DNA of 64,000 nucleotides. Origin: an uncultured Fodinibius sp. Lineage in GTDB: Bacteria; Bacteroidota; Rhodothermia; Balneolales; Balneolaceae. A program made the translations under genes and the position numbers. The notes below the pieces were generated by a model that worked only from the letters and a program-made list of their open reading frames with translations, was not told the origin of the DNA and did no database searches. The DNA lies in NCBI GenBank assembly GCA_913056235.1, contig CAJXMW010000002.1, positions 1 to 64,000 on the forward strand. The letters are read 5' to 3'. Shown here piece after piece: positions 8,723 to 17,971 of this stretch (its first letter is position 1; each line of letters begins with the position of its first letter).

Positions 8723-10549
8723 ATGAAATTAAGTACTAAGCTCATTCTAAGCTTTTCGGTTGTAATTGTGCTTGTTGGTGGCATTGGTATAGCGTCGTCA
8801 TATGTAAATGAGGCGGTCAAAAATCAGGTTACAAACGAAAGCCGGGAAGCAATCGAAGAAATTGAGTTGGCCGGTGAAATGGGGCTTCAGCTGTACCGCA
8901 GTCTTACTCGCACGCAATATCTGCTTGAGGATAAATACCGGCAGAGTCTCTCGACTGATTTTAGCAAGGGGGGGATGTCAAACGAGCTGGTGGTAAAGAA
9001 TATCGACAAGTCACTGGAACGCTTCCGCCAAAGTATAGACGATACGCGGAAGCTGGTAGCAAAAGATGCCAGCAGTTCTCAGGACACGACAAAAGCCACT
9101 AAAGTACTTTCATTATTAAACAAGCTGGAGAAAAAGTTTGGAATCTATTCATCATTAGTTAATCAGCTCCAAAAGCTAAGTGCCAAGAGCTATGCGGATG
9201 GCAAGGAATTTTTTACGGTTACCATAGAACCCTATTTTCGTACTAACCTGCTGCCTCTTATCGAGCAGGTTCGGGATGAGATTCAGGCCAATCATGAACA
9301 GAAAATCGCCAGCCTCAACAGCTATCTGGACTGGGTGAGCAAGATTCTTGGTATTGCTACTTTTCTTGCTCTACTTGGGGCCATCTCATTGACCTTTTTC
9401 CTATACCGATCGATTGCGAATCCCATTAATAAGGTTGCAGCGGCTGCTCAAAATATTGCGCAGGGTAATTTGGATGATCGAATCGATTATGAGTCGGATG
9501 ATGAGCTGGGACAGCTTAGTCAGACGTTCAACAATATGGCTGAAAGTCTGAGCCGTACGACGGTTTCCCGGGATTATGTGGATAGCATTATTGAATCGAT
9601 GGCGGATCTCTTGGTTGTTACCGACGATAAATACCGGATTACCCGCGTTAATTCAGCAGGTCTGAATATGCTTGAAAGTGACGAGGAGAAACTACTGGGC
9701 AAACAGGTGCAAACAATTTTTAAGGATGGCCAGGACTCCAACCTGTTCAACGATGATGAAGAGAGTGAAAAGGTTACAGTACAGGACGAGAATCTGTTGG
9801 TGAGTACTGGGGAAGAAATTTCAGTGAATGTCTCAAAAGGCACACTGCACGACCGCACAAGCCATATTGATGGCTATGTTATTGTAGCCAGTGATATCAG
9901 CTCTGAGAAAGAGGCCCAGCAGAAAATAAAGCAGTCACTGAGAGAAAAAGAGGTATTGCTGGCGGAGATTCATCACCGCGTGAAAAATAATTTGGCCGTT
10001 ATCTCCGGACTCTTGCAGATGCAGATTTGGGAAGAGGATAACAGTCATGCGGCTTCGGCGCTGCAGCAGAGCCAGCTCCGGGTTCGTAGTATTGCGCTGG
10101 TACATGAAAAACTCTACCAGTCGGAAAGCCTTTCGTTTATCGAATTTGATAAATACCTCCGCGATTTACTGCAGGCTATCAGCAGTACGTATCTTAGCGA
10201 CCAGTCCGATATCAAAATAGCGACCGAGCTCGATAATATCGTACTTAATATCAATCAGGCGATACCTTGTTCGTTATTGATTAACGAACTCGTTGTGAAT
10301 GCTTTCAAGCATGCCTTTCCCCATCAGCAAGGTACGGTAACAGTATCTATGAGGAAGTCGGATAATAAAATTACCATGACGGTCAAAGACGATGGACAGG
10401 GATTTGCTGAGGATGAAGACCATTCGGATTCACTTGGATTATCACTTATTAACACGCTTAGCAAGCAATTGAAAGCTGATCTGGAAATTAGTAATGACAA
10501 CGGAGCTGAAATAGTTGTGACTTTTGAAGTAGAAGAAAGTGGCGTATGA
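8723..10549 (+). CDS. Membrane sensor histidine kinase, HAMP-PAS-HisKA_2
   Basis: 608 aa. A first transmembrane helix (about 7-27) is followed by a roughly 180-residue helical periplasmic sensor, a second helix (IATFLALLGAISLTFFLY), a HAMP domain (SIANPINKVAAAA...), and a PAS domain starting near RDYVDSIIESMADLLVV. The HisKA_2 phosphoacceptor motif is EIHHRVKNN (415-423, His417 or 418). The C-terminus is a Bergerat-type ATPase (LINELVVNAFKHAF, DDGQGF). HisKA_2 kinases belong to the HWE-like group that signals through non-classical regulators. The stop overlaps the start of the next kinase by four bases (ATGA), so the two are translationally coupled. Confidence 0.9.
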   Translation: MKLSTKLILSFSVVIVLVGGIGIASSYVNEAVKNQVTNESREAIEEIELAGEMGLQLYRSLTRTQYLLEDKYRQSLSTDFSKGGMSNELVVKNIDKSLERFRQSIDDTRKLVAKDASSSQDTTKATKVLSLLNKLEKKFGIYSSLVNQLQKLSAKSYADGKEFFTVTIEPYFRTNLLPLIEQVRDEIQANHEQKIASLNSYLDWVSKILGIATFLALLGAISLTFFLYRSIANPINKVAAAAQNIAQGNLDDRIDYESDDELGQLSQTFNNMAESLSRTTVSRDYVDSIIESMADLLVVTDDKYRITRVNSAGLNMLESDEEKLLGKQVQTIFKDGQDSNLFNDDEESEKVTVQDENLLVSTGEEISVNVSKGTLHDRTSHIDGYVIVASDISSEKEAQQKIKQSLREKEVLLAEIHHRVKNNLAVISGLLQMQIWEEDNSHAASALQQSQLRVRSIALVHEKLYQSESLSFIEFDKYLRDLLQAISSTYLSDQSDIKIATELDNIVLNINQAIPCSLLINELVVNAFKHAFPHQQGTVTVSMRKSDNKITMTVKDDGQGFAEDEDHSDSLGLSLINTLSKQLKADLEISNDNGAEIVVTFEVEESGV

Positions 10550-13500
10550 AGGCTTTTTTAACTACGGTATTTGCTCTTCTTTTTATAACAATAAACTGTT
10601 GTGCACAAAAGCTGAACTTTAAAAGTTATTCAGTTAGTGATGGTTTGCCGCAGGCCCAGGTTCACGATCTGACACAAACCGACGATGGCTACATTTGGAT
10701 GGGGACCTACGGAGGTGGATTGGCTAAATTTGATGGCAAGGCATTTACAAACTATACCACAAGAGATGGGCTACGCGACAATTCTATTGAGGAACTATTT
10801 GTGGATTCAGAAGACAATGTCTGGGTAGCTTCTGATAATGGCGGAGTTGCCCGGTTTCAAGGTGACAGCCTGGTGTATCCTTTTGATAATGATTCGCTGG
10901 CGCATTATTCGGTGGTTAGTATTACTGAGCGCAACGATGGCAATTTATGGTTTGGTACTTACGAGGGAGGCGTATTTATTCAGCAGGCCGATTCCCTGCG
11001 CCGCCTGACAAAGAATGACGGGTTGCCAAGCAACATCATTTGGGATTTCACCGAAACCCGTGACGGCAAAATATGGATGGCTACGCAAAATGGTGTATCC
11101 ATATATGAGGATGGGGACATAAAAAACTACTCGAAGCGTGATGGGATGAGTAACAAAATTGCGTATAAGGTGACTGAGCTTGATAATGGTGATAAGTGGA
11201 TTGCCACGAGTAACGGCATAACTGTATGGGATGGGCAATCATTTAGTACAATTACGCAGATTAGTGGTAAGCCGGTTAAAAGTATTTTTGATATTATTCA
11301 GGATTCGGAGGGCAGAATTTGGGTCGCTACAAGGGCAGATGGAGTATTTTACGATGATGGTGAGGGATTCCAGCACCTCACTAAAAAGAATGGTCTAAAT
11401 AGCAATTATGTTTACGAGATATTTGAGGACCAAAATCAAAATGTTTGGATTACCACCGATGAAGATGGCGTAAACCTGTATAAAGGCGATGGATTTATCT
11501 TCTATAACAAAAATACGGGTTTGCACAGCAATAAGATTTTGAGTGTTTATCAAGATCGTGACAGCACCCTTTGGTTAGGATCAACACAAGGGCTGGAATC
11601 TTTCGATGGGGAGACATCCACAGTACATTCGCTGCCCGGAGAGTATGAAAATAATTACATCTGGAATATTACAGGTCTGCCCAATGGCAGAAAGCTCATT
11701 GCTATGCCCGATGGTACGCTGATGTCATATGATGGTCATGACTATATCAACTTTTCAGAAAAATATGACCTGGAAAAGCTCTCGGTTTATCAATTGGTTG
11801 TTGATTCTGACAATCAGCTATGGATTTGTTCTGACAATGGGTTGTATAAGGTATCGCTAAACAGCAAAGAGGTCACGCATTTTTCGATGCAGGATGGATT
11901 AGCTGATGATACTGTTTATGACCTTTTTGAAGATAGTCGGGGACGGAAATGGATGGGTACTTATTATGGCCTTACTGTGCTGGAAAATAAGCAGTTCACT
12001 ACTTTGAGAATGCAAGATGGGCTTATTCACAACCAGATCAATGACATTACCGAAGATGACAGTGGCAATGTGTGGATAGGGACCCGAGGGGGAATCTCAG
12101 TAATAAAAAACGGTGACTATCAGCAGAAGGCAGACATTCGCAATTTTGGCAAATCGGATGGTATGAAGCTGATGCATGCCAACTTTCTTTGGTTCGATGA
12201 AAAAGGACATCTCTGGCAAGGTACTAACGGTGGGCTCCAAAAATTAAATGTACCAATGTACTGGCAAACTGGTAACATGTCTATTAGTCATTATGCTTTG
12301 TCCAAAGAAGGATTGGGACTGGAGTTCAATTTTAATGCTCTGGACGCCAATGATCAGCAAGCCTGGCTTGGCAGTATGGAAGGAGTTGTACGGTTAACGC
12401 CGGCTAACCTTAAGCGGGACCCTCTTTCGGAGGTACAGCTGACCCAAATTTCGGCCAATACCAAACCGGTAGAATGGGAAAAGTATACTACCAAGCTCAA
12501 TTATAAAAATGGGATGCTTGAGTTTCCCTCAATCACATTTCCGCCCAGTAAAAATATTTTTGAATTTCACTTTCGGGGGTTGTCCTATACCAATCCTGAG
12601 AATGTGGTTTATCGGTACAAATTGCAGGGTTTTGATTCGGACTGGATGCCGGTGACGGCCGATAACTCGGCGATATATACAAATCTGAGCCCTGGAGATT
12701 ATACTTTTGTGGTTGAGGCCAAATACAGTAGCGACAACTTTGCGAATAATAAAACTACCTATGATTTTTCGGTAGGGTATCCATTCTGGAGAACCTACTG
12801 GTTTTATGGATTGATCATATTAGCCGTGGTGGGAGGCATTTATGGATATATCAGGATACGAATAAACTACCTGGAGAAGAACCGCTTGAAAGAGCTGGTG
12901 GATGAACAAACTGAGCACTTGCAGGATGCTCTTGCAGAAAAAGAAGTGCTGATCAAGGAGATTCATCATCGGGTGAAAAATAATTTGGCCGTAATCTCTG
13001 GGCTGCTTGAATTACAGATGGGCCATGCTGATAACGATTTTGCAAACAAGGTACTTTCCGAAAGTCAGCGTCGGGTACAATCGATATCAATGATTCATGA
13101 GAAATTGTATCAAAGTGAGCGTTTAGCTGAGATTGATTTCGAAAAATACGTGCGCGAACTTATAGATATAGTTTCTTACTCGTTTAGTTATCCGGATAAA
13201 GAGATTAGCGTTGAGGTTGAAATCGACGATTTTAAACTGGGCGTCGATCAAGGTATTCCGTGCGGACTGATCCTGAATGAGTTGGTGAGCAATGCCTTCG
13301 AGCACGCTTTCAACGGTCGGGAAGAGGGGAACATATGGATTACTTTCGAAGAATTAGACAAAGAAGTGATTCGCCTGAGTGTACGTGATAATGGAGTTGG
13401 GCTGGCTGCCGAGGTTACAGATGACCTCCAAAATTCTAACTCACTAGGGATGGTGCTGGTCGATACACTCACTAACCAACTCGATGGTACGTTAGAGATT

Positions 13501-13584
13501 AACCGGCTGGATAACGGCACTGAGTTTCTGATTGATTTTAAAAAGAAGGAGCCTCCTTTAAAAGTTCCACTCCAAAAAAATTAA
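10546..13584 (+). CDS. Two-component-propeller sensor histidine kinase (Reg_prop, Y_Y_Y, HisKA_2)
   Basis: 1012 aa. A signal peptide (about 1-20, ending CCAQ) leads into roughly 14 Reg_prop propeller blades, seen as repeats of the type GDIWMGTYGGGLAKFDG and TxxDGLxxNxI. A Y_Y_Y domain (VYRYKLQGFDSDW...LSPGDYTFVVEA) and one transmembrane helix (FYGLIILAVVGGIYGYI) follow. The HisKA_2 core is EIHHRVKNN (805-813) and the ATPase motif is LILNELVSNAFEHAF. The periplasmic propeller architecture is that of the sensor half of hybrid systems controlling glycan use. Unlike those, it lacks a receiver and a DNA-binding domain. It overlaps the previous kinase gene by four bases. Confidence 0.92.
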   Translation: MKAFLTTVFALLFITINCCAQKLNFKSYSVSDGLPQAQVHDLTQTDDGYIWMGTYGGGLAKFDGKAFTNYTTRDGLRDNSIEELFVDSEDNVWVASDNGGVARFQGDSLVYPFDNDSLAHYSVVSITERNDGNLWFGTYEGGVFIQQADSLRRLTKNDGLPSNIIWDFTETRDGKIWMATQNGVSIYEDGDIKNYSKRDGMSNKIAYKVTELDNGDKWIATSNGITVWDGQSFSTITQISGKPVKSIFDIIQDSEGRIWVATRADGVFYDDGEGFQHLTKKNGLNSNYVYEIFEDQNQNVWITTDEDGVNLYKGDGFIFYNKNTGLHSNKILSVYQDRDSTLWLGSTQGLESFDGETSTVHSLPGEYENNYIWNITGLPNGRKLIAMPDGTLMSYDGHDYINFSEKYDLEKLSVYQLVVDSDNQLWICSDNGLYKVSLNSKEVTHFSMQDGLADDTVYDLFEDSRGRKWMGTYYGLTVLENKQFTTLRMQDGLIHNQINDITEDDSGNVWIGTRGGISVIKNGDYQQKADIRNFGKSDGMKLMHANFLWFDEKGHLWQGTNGGLQKLNVPMYWQTGNMSISHYALSKEGLGLEFNFNALDANDQQAWLGSMEGVVRLTPANLKRDPLSEVQLTQISANTKPVEWEKYTTKLNYKNGMLEFPSITFPPSKNIFEFHFRGLSYTNPENVVYRYKLQGFDSDWMPVTADNSAIYTNLSPGDYTFVVEAKYSSDNFANNKTTYDFSVGYPFWRTYWFYGLIILAVVGGIYGYIRIRINYLEKNRLKELVDEQTEHLQDALAEKEVLIKEIHHRVKNNLAVISGLLELQMGHADNDFANKVLSESQRRVQSISMIHEKLYQSERLAEIDFEKYVRELIDIVSYSFSYPDKEISVEVEIDDFKLGVDQGIPCGLILNELVSNAFEHAFNGREEGNIWITFEELDKEVIRLSVRDNGVGLAAEVTDDLQNSNSLGMVLVDTLTNQLDGTLEINRLDNGTEFLIDFKKKEPPLKVPLQKN

Positions 13585-13669
13585 TTAGAAATATTGATGT
13601 TTCTTGGATGTGATAGTATGTTTATCATTAAATTTAGGGTCGGATTTTGTGCACAGTGTTTGGGAGATT

Positions 13670-16600
13670 ATGGTGAGAAATAAATGGATTTACATTAAAG
13701 CTATAGCTGTACTTTTTTTTGTCTGGATTAGTCTGACACAAACTGGTGCTGCTCAGCAGTACGATTTTAAACACTATTCAGTTGCTGACGGGCTTCCCCA
13801 TGGTCAGGTGTCAATGGTTGTAGAAGGGGCTGATCACCAGATGTGGTTTGGCACGATGGGAGGTGGCCTTTCAAGATTTAATGGGACGGAATTCCATACA
13901 TATACACAGAAGGATGGTCTTCGGGATAGTTATGTAACAGCGTTAGCTGAAGATACGCAGCAACGTTTGTGGGTAGCAACCTATCAAGGAGGGGTGGGTA
14001 CTCTCGAAGAAGATAGTTTGCGGTATCGGTTCACCGATTCTGCTTTAGATACCGTGGTTGTGTATAATATTAGAGAGTCGCCCGAGGGAAATATTTGGTT
14101 TGCCACCTACGGAGCTGGAGCATTTGTATATAATGGCAGAAAACTTACCCAGTACACAACAAAATCGGGATTAATAAGTAATACGGTTTGGGATTTTTAC
14201 TTTAATGACTCCGGTAAAATTTGGATCAGTACACATGCCGGTGTGTCTATTTGCCATGATAGCACCATCAAGGATTTTGAGGGTAATGATAGATTAAATG
14301 GCAAGATCATATATCGTATCCACGAGGGGCCAAATGGCAATTGGTGGTTTGGTACTAACAATGGTGTGACTAAATTTGATGGCCATAACTATGAAAAAAT
14401 TTACACGGTTAATGGCGATTCAATAGGATATGTGTATGATATCATTCATGATTACTACGGCAATATCTGGATTGGTAGTGAGTCGAAGGGAGTATTCCGT
14501 CAGTTTGGAGGTAATGGCTTCCACCGGGTTGATGGAGCCAATGGTTTGAGCAGTAATTATGTCTACAACTTGTATCGAGATCACAAAGATCATATTTGGA
14601 TTGCAACGGACGAAGCCGGTGTAAACCTTTACAGGGGCGATGAATTTGTTTGGTTCACCAAAGAAAAGGCTTTAAGTGCAGAAGATATCTTGTCTGTTAA
14701 TGAAGTGCGAGAAGGTGTACTTTGGGTAGGTACCGCCAGTGATGGATTGTGGGAGATTACTACTCACGCTGCTTCCATCCGCAAGAAACAGATAGGGTTG
14801 AAAGGCAAAGAAGTATGGGCCATAGAAAAACTGCCCGATGGCAATAAATTGTTGTTAACCGGTGACAACAGAATTTGGGAATATGATGGGGCGTCGTTCA
14901 CGGACTTCAACAAAAAGATGGATGTGCCCGTTGAATACACCGTTGATCTTTTCGTTGACTCGGCAGGCGAAATCTGGATTGGAACCGATAGTGGAATTTA
15001 TCATATCCGCAATGGCACAGTTCGTCACCTAACTGAAAAAGATGGGCTGGTTGATAATTTCATCTGGGAAGTCACGGAAGACCGAGAGGGACAGATATGG
15101 ATTTCTACTAATGATGGTATCAGTACATATGATGACAATACATTCACCAATTTCACAATGGAGGATGGACTCAATCAGAATGTTATTTCAACAATTACCC
15201 AAGATGAAGAAGGAGGCTATTGGGTAGGGACGACCGCGGGGATAAGCTATATGCCGGCTTTAGACCAGAGTGATACACTATTTGTCAATTTTGGGAAGGA
15301 AGAGGGAATGGAATTTATTAATACCCAATTTCTTGCTTTCGATTCCAATGGGTATTTGTGGCAGGGCACAAGAGCTTCCTTACAGCGATTAAATGTTCCC
15401 AAGTACCAGCAAACCGGGAATATGGAGATTATCTCGTACAATTTTAGAGACCAGATTGAGGATTTTGAATTTACTCACAAGGCTGTAGAAATTGATAGTA
15501 GTGGCAATATGTGGTTTGGATCTACAAAGGGACTGCTTCGTTATGATCCAACGGTTTTTGATCGGGATACTGCTGGACCTGATGTCAAAATAACAGATGT
15601 CTTAATCGGGGCCCAAAGTTGGGAGAAAGTGATTCAAACCAACCGAGCCAGTGGGAATACCAAATTAAGTTCGTCGCCAGAGCTTGATGACTCTCAGAAT
15701 GATCTGACGTTTACTTTCTCGGCCCTGGAATATGAGTATCCAGAGAAAAGTCAGTTTAGATATCGATTACAAGGATTTGAGAAGGACTGGAATGGTCCAA
15801 CCCAAATTCAAGAGACGGTTTATAGAAATGTTGATCCCGGTGAATATAATTTTACTGTTCAGGCGCGTAATCAACAGGGCGCATGGGGACCGGTTAATTC
15901 CGTTGCATTTTCTATTGCCCCTCCCTTTTGGAATACGTATTGGTTTTATGGACTAGTTGCGTTGTCCGTAATTGGTTTGGGATATGCTTATATAAGGATG
16001 AGAGTAAATTTACTGGAAAAGAAGCGCCTTCAGGAGCTTGTTGACTACAAAACGAAAGGCTTACAAAAAGCCCTTACCGAAAAAGAGGTGTTGATTCAAG
16101 AAATTCATCACCGGGTTAAAAACAATCTGGCCGTTATCTCCGGATTGCTCGAGTTACAGATGGGATCTGCAGATGACGATTATATTATCAGAACGTTAGC
16201 AGAAAGCCAGCGAAGAGTACAATCGATAGCGATGATCCATGAAAAATTATATCAAAATGAGGATCTCGCTGAAATCGATTTTAAGAAGTATATAAAAGAG
16301 CTTCTGGATATTATCGTGTATTCGATTGATAAGGATGACAAAAATATCGAGTTGGAGTACAACATTGATCAAATTGACTTGGGAATCGATCAGGCCATTC
16401 CTTGTGGACTTATTTTAAACGAGGTGGTTAGCAATGCTTTTGAACACGCTTTTAATGGTAGTAACTCAGGTACTATATGGGTTGATTTTTTAAAAAATGG
16501 GGATAATATAATCTTTAAGATCAAAGATAACGGAACTGGGTTGCCTGAAGATTTAGAAGTGGAGGAATTGGATTCGCTGGGATTGGTATTGGTAAATTCA

Positions 16601-16708
16601 CTTGTTCAGCAACTGGAAGGGAATCTGGAATTGCAGACTTCAGAAGAGGGAACAATTTTTAACATTACTTTTGAGAAAGCGGTCGCAAAGCGAGACCTTC
16701 CTATCTGA
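13670..16708 (+). CDS. Two-component-propeller sensor histidine kinase, paralogue of the previous gene
   Basis: 1012 aa from the chosen ATG, exactly the length of its upstream neighbour, which supports the start. A TTG at 13604 would add 22 residues ahead of the signal peptide (RNKWIYIKAIAVLFFVW). The order is the same: signal peptide, Reg_prop blades, Y_Y_Y domain (RYRLQGFEKDW), one transmembrane helix (FYGLVALSVIGLGYAYI), HisKA_2 EIHHRVKNN (811-819) and ATPase. It is probably a tandem duplicate that has since diverged; codons in the shared kinase core differ at many synonymous sites. The partner regulator and ligand are unknown. Confidence 0.92.
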   Translation: MVRNKWIYIKAIAVLFFVWISLTQTGAAQQYDFKHYSVADGLPHGQVSMVVEGADHQMWFGTMGGGLSRFNGTEFHTYTQKDGLRDSYVTALAEDTQQRLWVATYQGGVGTLEEDSLRYRFTDSALDTVVVYNIRESPEGNIWFATYGAGAFVYNGRKLTQYTTKSGLISNTVWDFYFNDSGKIWISTHAGVSICHDSTIKDFEGNDRLNGKIIYRIHEGPNGNWWFGTNNGVTKFDGHNYEKIYTVNGDSIGYVYDIIHDYYGNIWIGSESKGVFRQFGGNGFHRVDGANGLSSNYVYNLYRDHKDHIWIATDEAGVNLYRGDEFVWFTKEKALSAEDILSVNEVREGVLWVGTASDGLWEITTHAASIRKKQIGLKGKEVWAIEKLPDGNKLLLTGDNRIWEYDGASFTDFNKKMDVPVEYTVDLFVDSAGEIWIGTDSGIYHIRNGTVRHLTEKDGLVDNFIWEVTEDREGQIWISTNDGISTYDDNTFTNFTMEDGLNQNVISTITQDEEGGYWVGTTAGISYMPALDQSDTLFVNFGKEEGMEFINTQFLAFDSNGYLWQGTRASLQRLNVPKYQQTGNMEIISYNFRDQIEDFEFTHKAVEIDSSGNMWFGSTKGLLRYDPTVFDRDTAGPDVKITDVLIGAQSWEKVIQTNRASGNTKLSSSPELDDSQNDLTFTFSALEYEYPEKSQFRYRLQGFEKDWNGPTQIQETVYRNVDPGEYNFTVQARNQQGAWGPVNSVAFSIAPPFWNTYWFYGLVALSVIGLGYAYIRMRVNLLEKKRLQELVDYKTKGLQKALTEKEVLIQEIHHRVKNNLAVISGLLELQMGSADDDYIIRTLAESQRRVQSIAMIHEKLYQNEDLAEIDFKKYIKELLDIIVYSIDKDDKNIELEYNIDQIDLGIDQAIPCGLILNEVVSNAFEHAFNGSNSGTIWVDFLKNGDNIIFKIKDNGTGLPEDLEVEELDSLGLVLVNSLVQQLEGNLELQTSEEGTIFNITFEKAVAKRDLPI

Positions 16709-16718
16709 CTCTTTGCCT

Positions 16719-17098
16719 TTAGGTCAAATAGTGTTGTCGTTTTGGGCGGGAAACTTTTTGATGGCATATCTGAGATTGTCCGCGGCATCGCTTGCTTGTG
16801 CTTATCCAGAAGTCCTTCTTCAATATTATAGCTAATGCTTGCCAACTTCCGCAACATCCAGCCTACTGCTTTGTGGAGCAGGTCGTGTTCATCATTAAAC
16901 AGAATTCAGTAATTTTTAGCGCGTCCTCAAACTCATCATTCTTGATGTCCACTTTCCGAATGTTGGGCACCTGAATCCCCAGAAACTGATCTCCTTCTCC
17001 ATATTCACCGAGACCTGTATTGAAAATTGCTGTGAATGTTGTGCGATCTTGGGCTCGGCTATTTCCCGGAGAGCTTGCTGGCCTTATTTGTGATTCAT
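16719..17098 (-). pseudogene. Decayed DNA alkylation repair (AlkD-type) gene
   Basis: Reading the minus strand across all three frames recovers, in order, ALREIAEPKIAQH, then NTGLGEYGEGDQFLGIQVPNIRKV, then NDEFEDALKI, then NDEHDLLHKAVGWMLRK, then MPRT/LRYAIKKF and KRQHYLT-stop. These are landmarks of the HEAT-like alkylpurine glycosylase AlkD in the right order. They are split by several frameshifts and stops. About 130 residues between IRKV and NDEFEDAL are missing, so an internal deletion has occurred near 16945. An in-frame TAA comes five codons after the ATG. The remnant sits between the last kinase (ends 16708) and the enoyl-CoA hydratase gene (ends 17109). Recognition rests on remembered family landmarks, not a search. 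Confidence 0.75.
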
Positions 17099-17108
17099 GT
17101 ACAGTATT

Positions 17109-17870
17109 TCAAGAGCTTTTAAACTCTTCGATAAAGTTTTTAGTGAAGTCGGAAAGCACCAACCGTCCACTTATTTCAGCCCGTTTTTCCAGCAGCTCAT
17201 CCCAGTTTTCGGTACCTTCCCAGAAGACTTTTTTAAGCTCTTTCATGGCATCGGGACTATAATCAGAGAGTTGTTCGGCCAGGGCGTCGACTTCTTCGTC
17301 GAGATCGTCATGCGTTTCGCAAACTTTTGAAAATAGTCCCTGCTCGCGTGCCCATTCGGCGTCATTCCAGCTGGCTGCATCGATCGTGAGCGTGCCGAAA
17401 GCCGAACTGCCCACTTTGCGTTTGACAGCAGGTCCCACCACAAACGGACCGATGCCCAGAGCCAGCTCACTCAGTTTAATAGCGGCAGATTCGTGTGCTA
17501 TGGTGTAGTCACCGGCCGAGGCTATACCAACGCCGCCACCAACTGTTTTGCCCTGCACGCGTACAATGGTCAGCTTGGGGCACTGTCGCATAGCGTTGAG
17601 TACCAGGGCAAAACCCATGAAGAAATGCTTGCCTTCTTCGTAATTGTCGATTGCAATAAGTTCATCAAAAGATGCCCCCGCGCAAAAGGCTCCATCGCCA
17701 CGGCTCTTAAGCACAATGACGTGTACATAGGATTTTTCGCCCATTTCTCGAATTGTACTTGCCAATTCGCGCAGCATTTGGCCGGGCAGCGAGTTTCCCT
17801 TTGGGTGATAAAATTCAATGGTTCCGATGTTGTTTGTAATGTCGGTAGTAATTTCGCCGTTCTGACTCAT
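17109..17870 (-). CDS. Enoyl-CoA hydratase/isomerase family protein of the paa operon (PaaF-like role)
   Basis: 253 aa crotonase fold. The oxyanion-hole segment is GDGAFCAGASFDE and the second is QGKTVGGGVGIASAGDYTIA, followed by SELALGIGPFVVGP. The Glu of SELALG matches one of the two classical hydratase acids. The other position, normally Glu in GAG-E-L, is occupied by Gly/Val here, as in some methylglutaconyl-CoA hydratase-like or isomerase members. As last gene of the paa operon it may hydrate 2,3-dehydroadipyl-CoA (the PaaF step, otherwise absent), but the missing acid leaves the exact reaction open. It ends 11 bases from the AlkD remnant. Confidence 0.8.
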   Translation of the reverse strand: MSQNGEITTDITNNIGTIEFYHPKGNSLPGQMLRELASTIREMGEKSYVHVIVLKSRGDGAFCAGASFDELIAIDNYEEGKHFFMGFALVLNAMRQCPKLTIVRVQGKTVGGGVGIASAGDYTIAHESAAIKLSELALGIGPFVVGPAVKRKVGSSAFGTLTIDAASWNDAEWAREQGLFSKVCETHDDLDEEVDALAEQLSDYSPDAMKELKKVFWEGTENWDELLEKRAEISGRLVLSDFTKNFIEEFKSS

Positions 17871-17911
17871 TAATTCAGTTTTGACATTTAAAATTTAATA
17901 ATAGTAGCTCT

Positions 17912-17968
17912 AAGCCGTCAGCTTTCAGCAAAATTATTCTGACTGCTGATCGCTGATAACTTATGGCT
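17912..17968. repeat. Imperfect intergenic hairpin, TCAGC family, between paaZ and the last hydratase
   Basis: The left arm TAAGCCGTCAGCTTTCAGC is matched on the other strand by the right arm (GCTGATCGCTGATAACTTA...). The shared pattern is TAAG-n3-TCAGC-n2-TCAGC. It fills most of the spacer upstream of the hydratase gene and stops just before the paaZ stop codon. A hairpin with the same word occurs at 29108-29191. Confidence 0.55.
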
Positions 17969-17971
17969 GCT

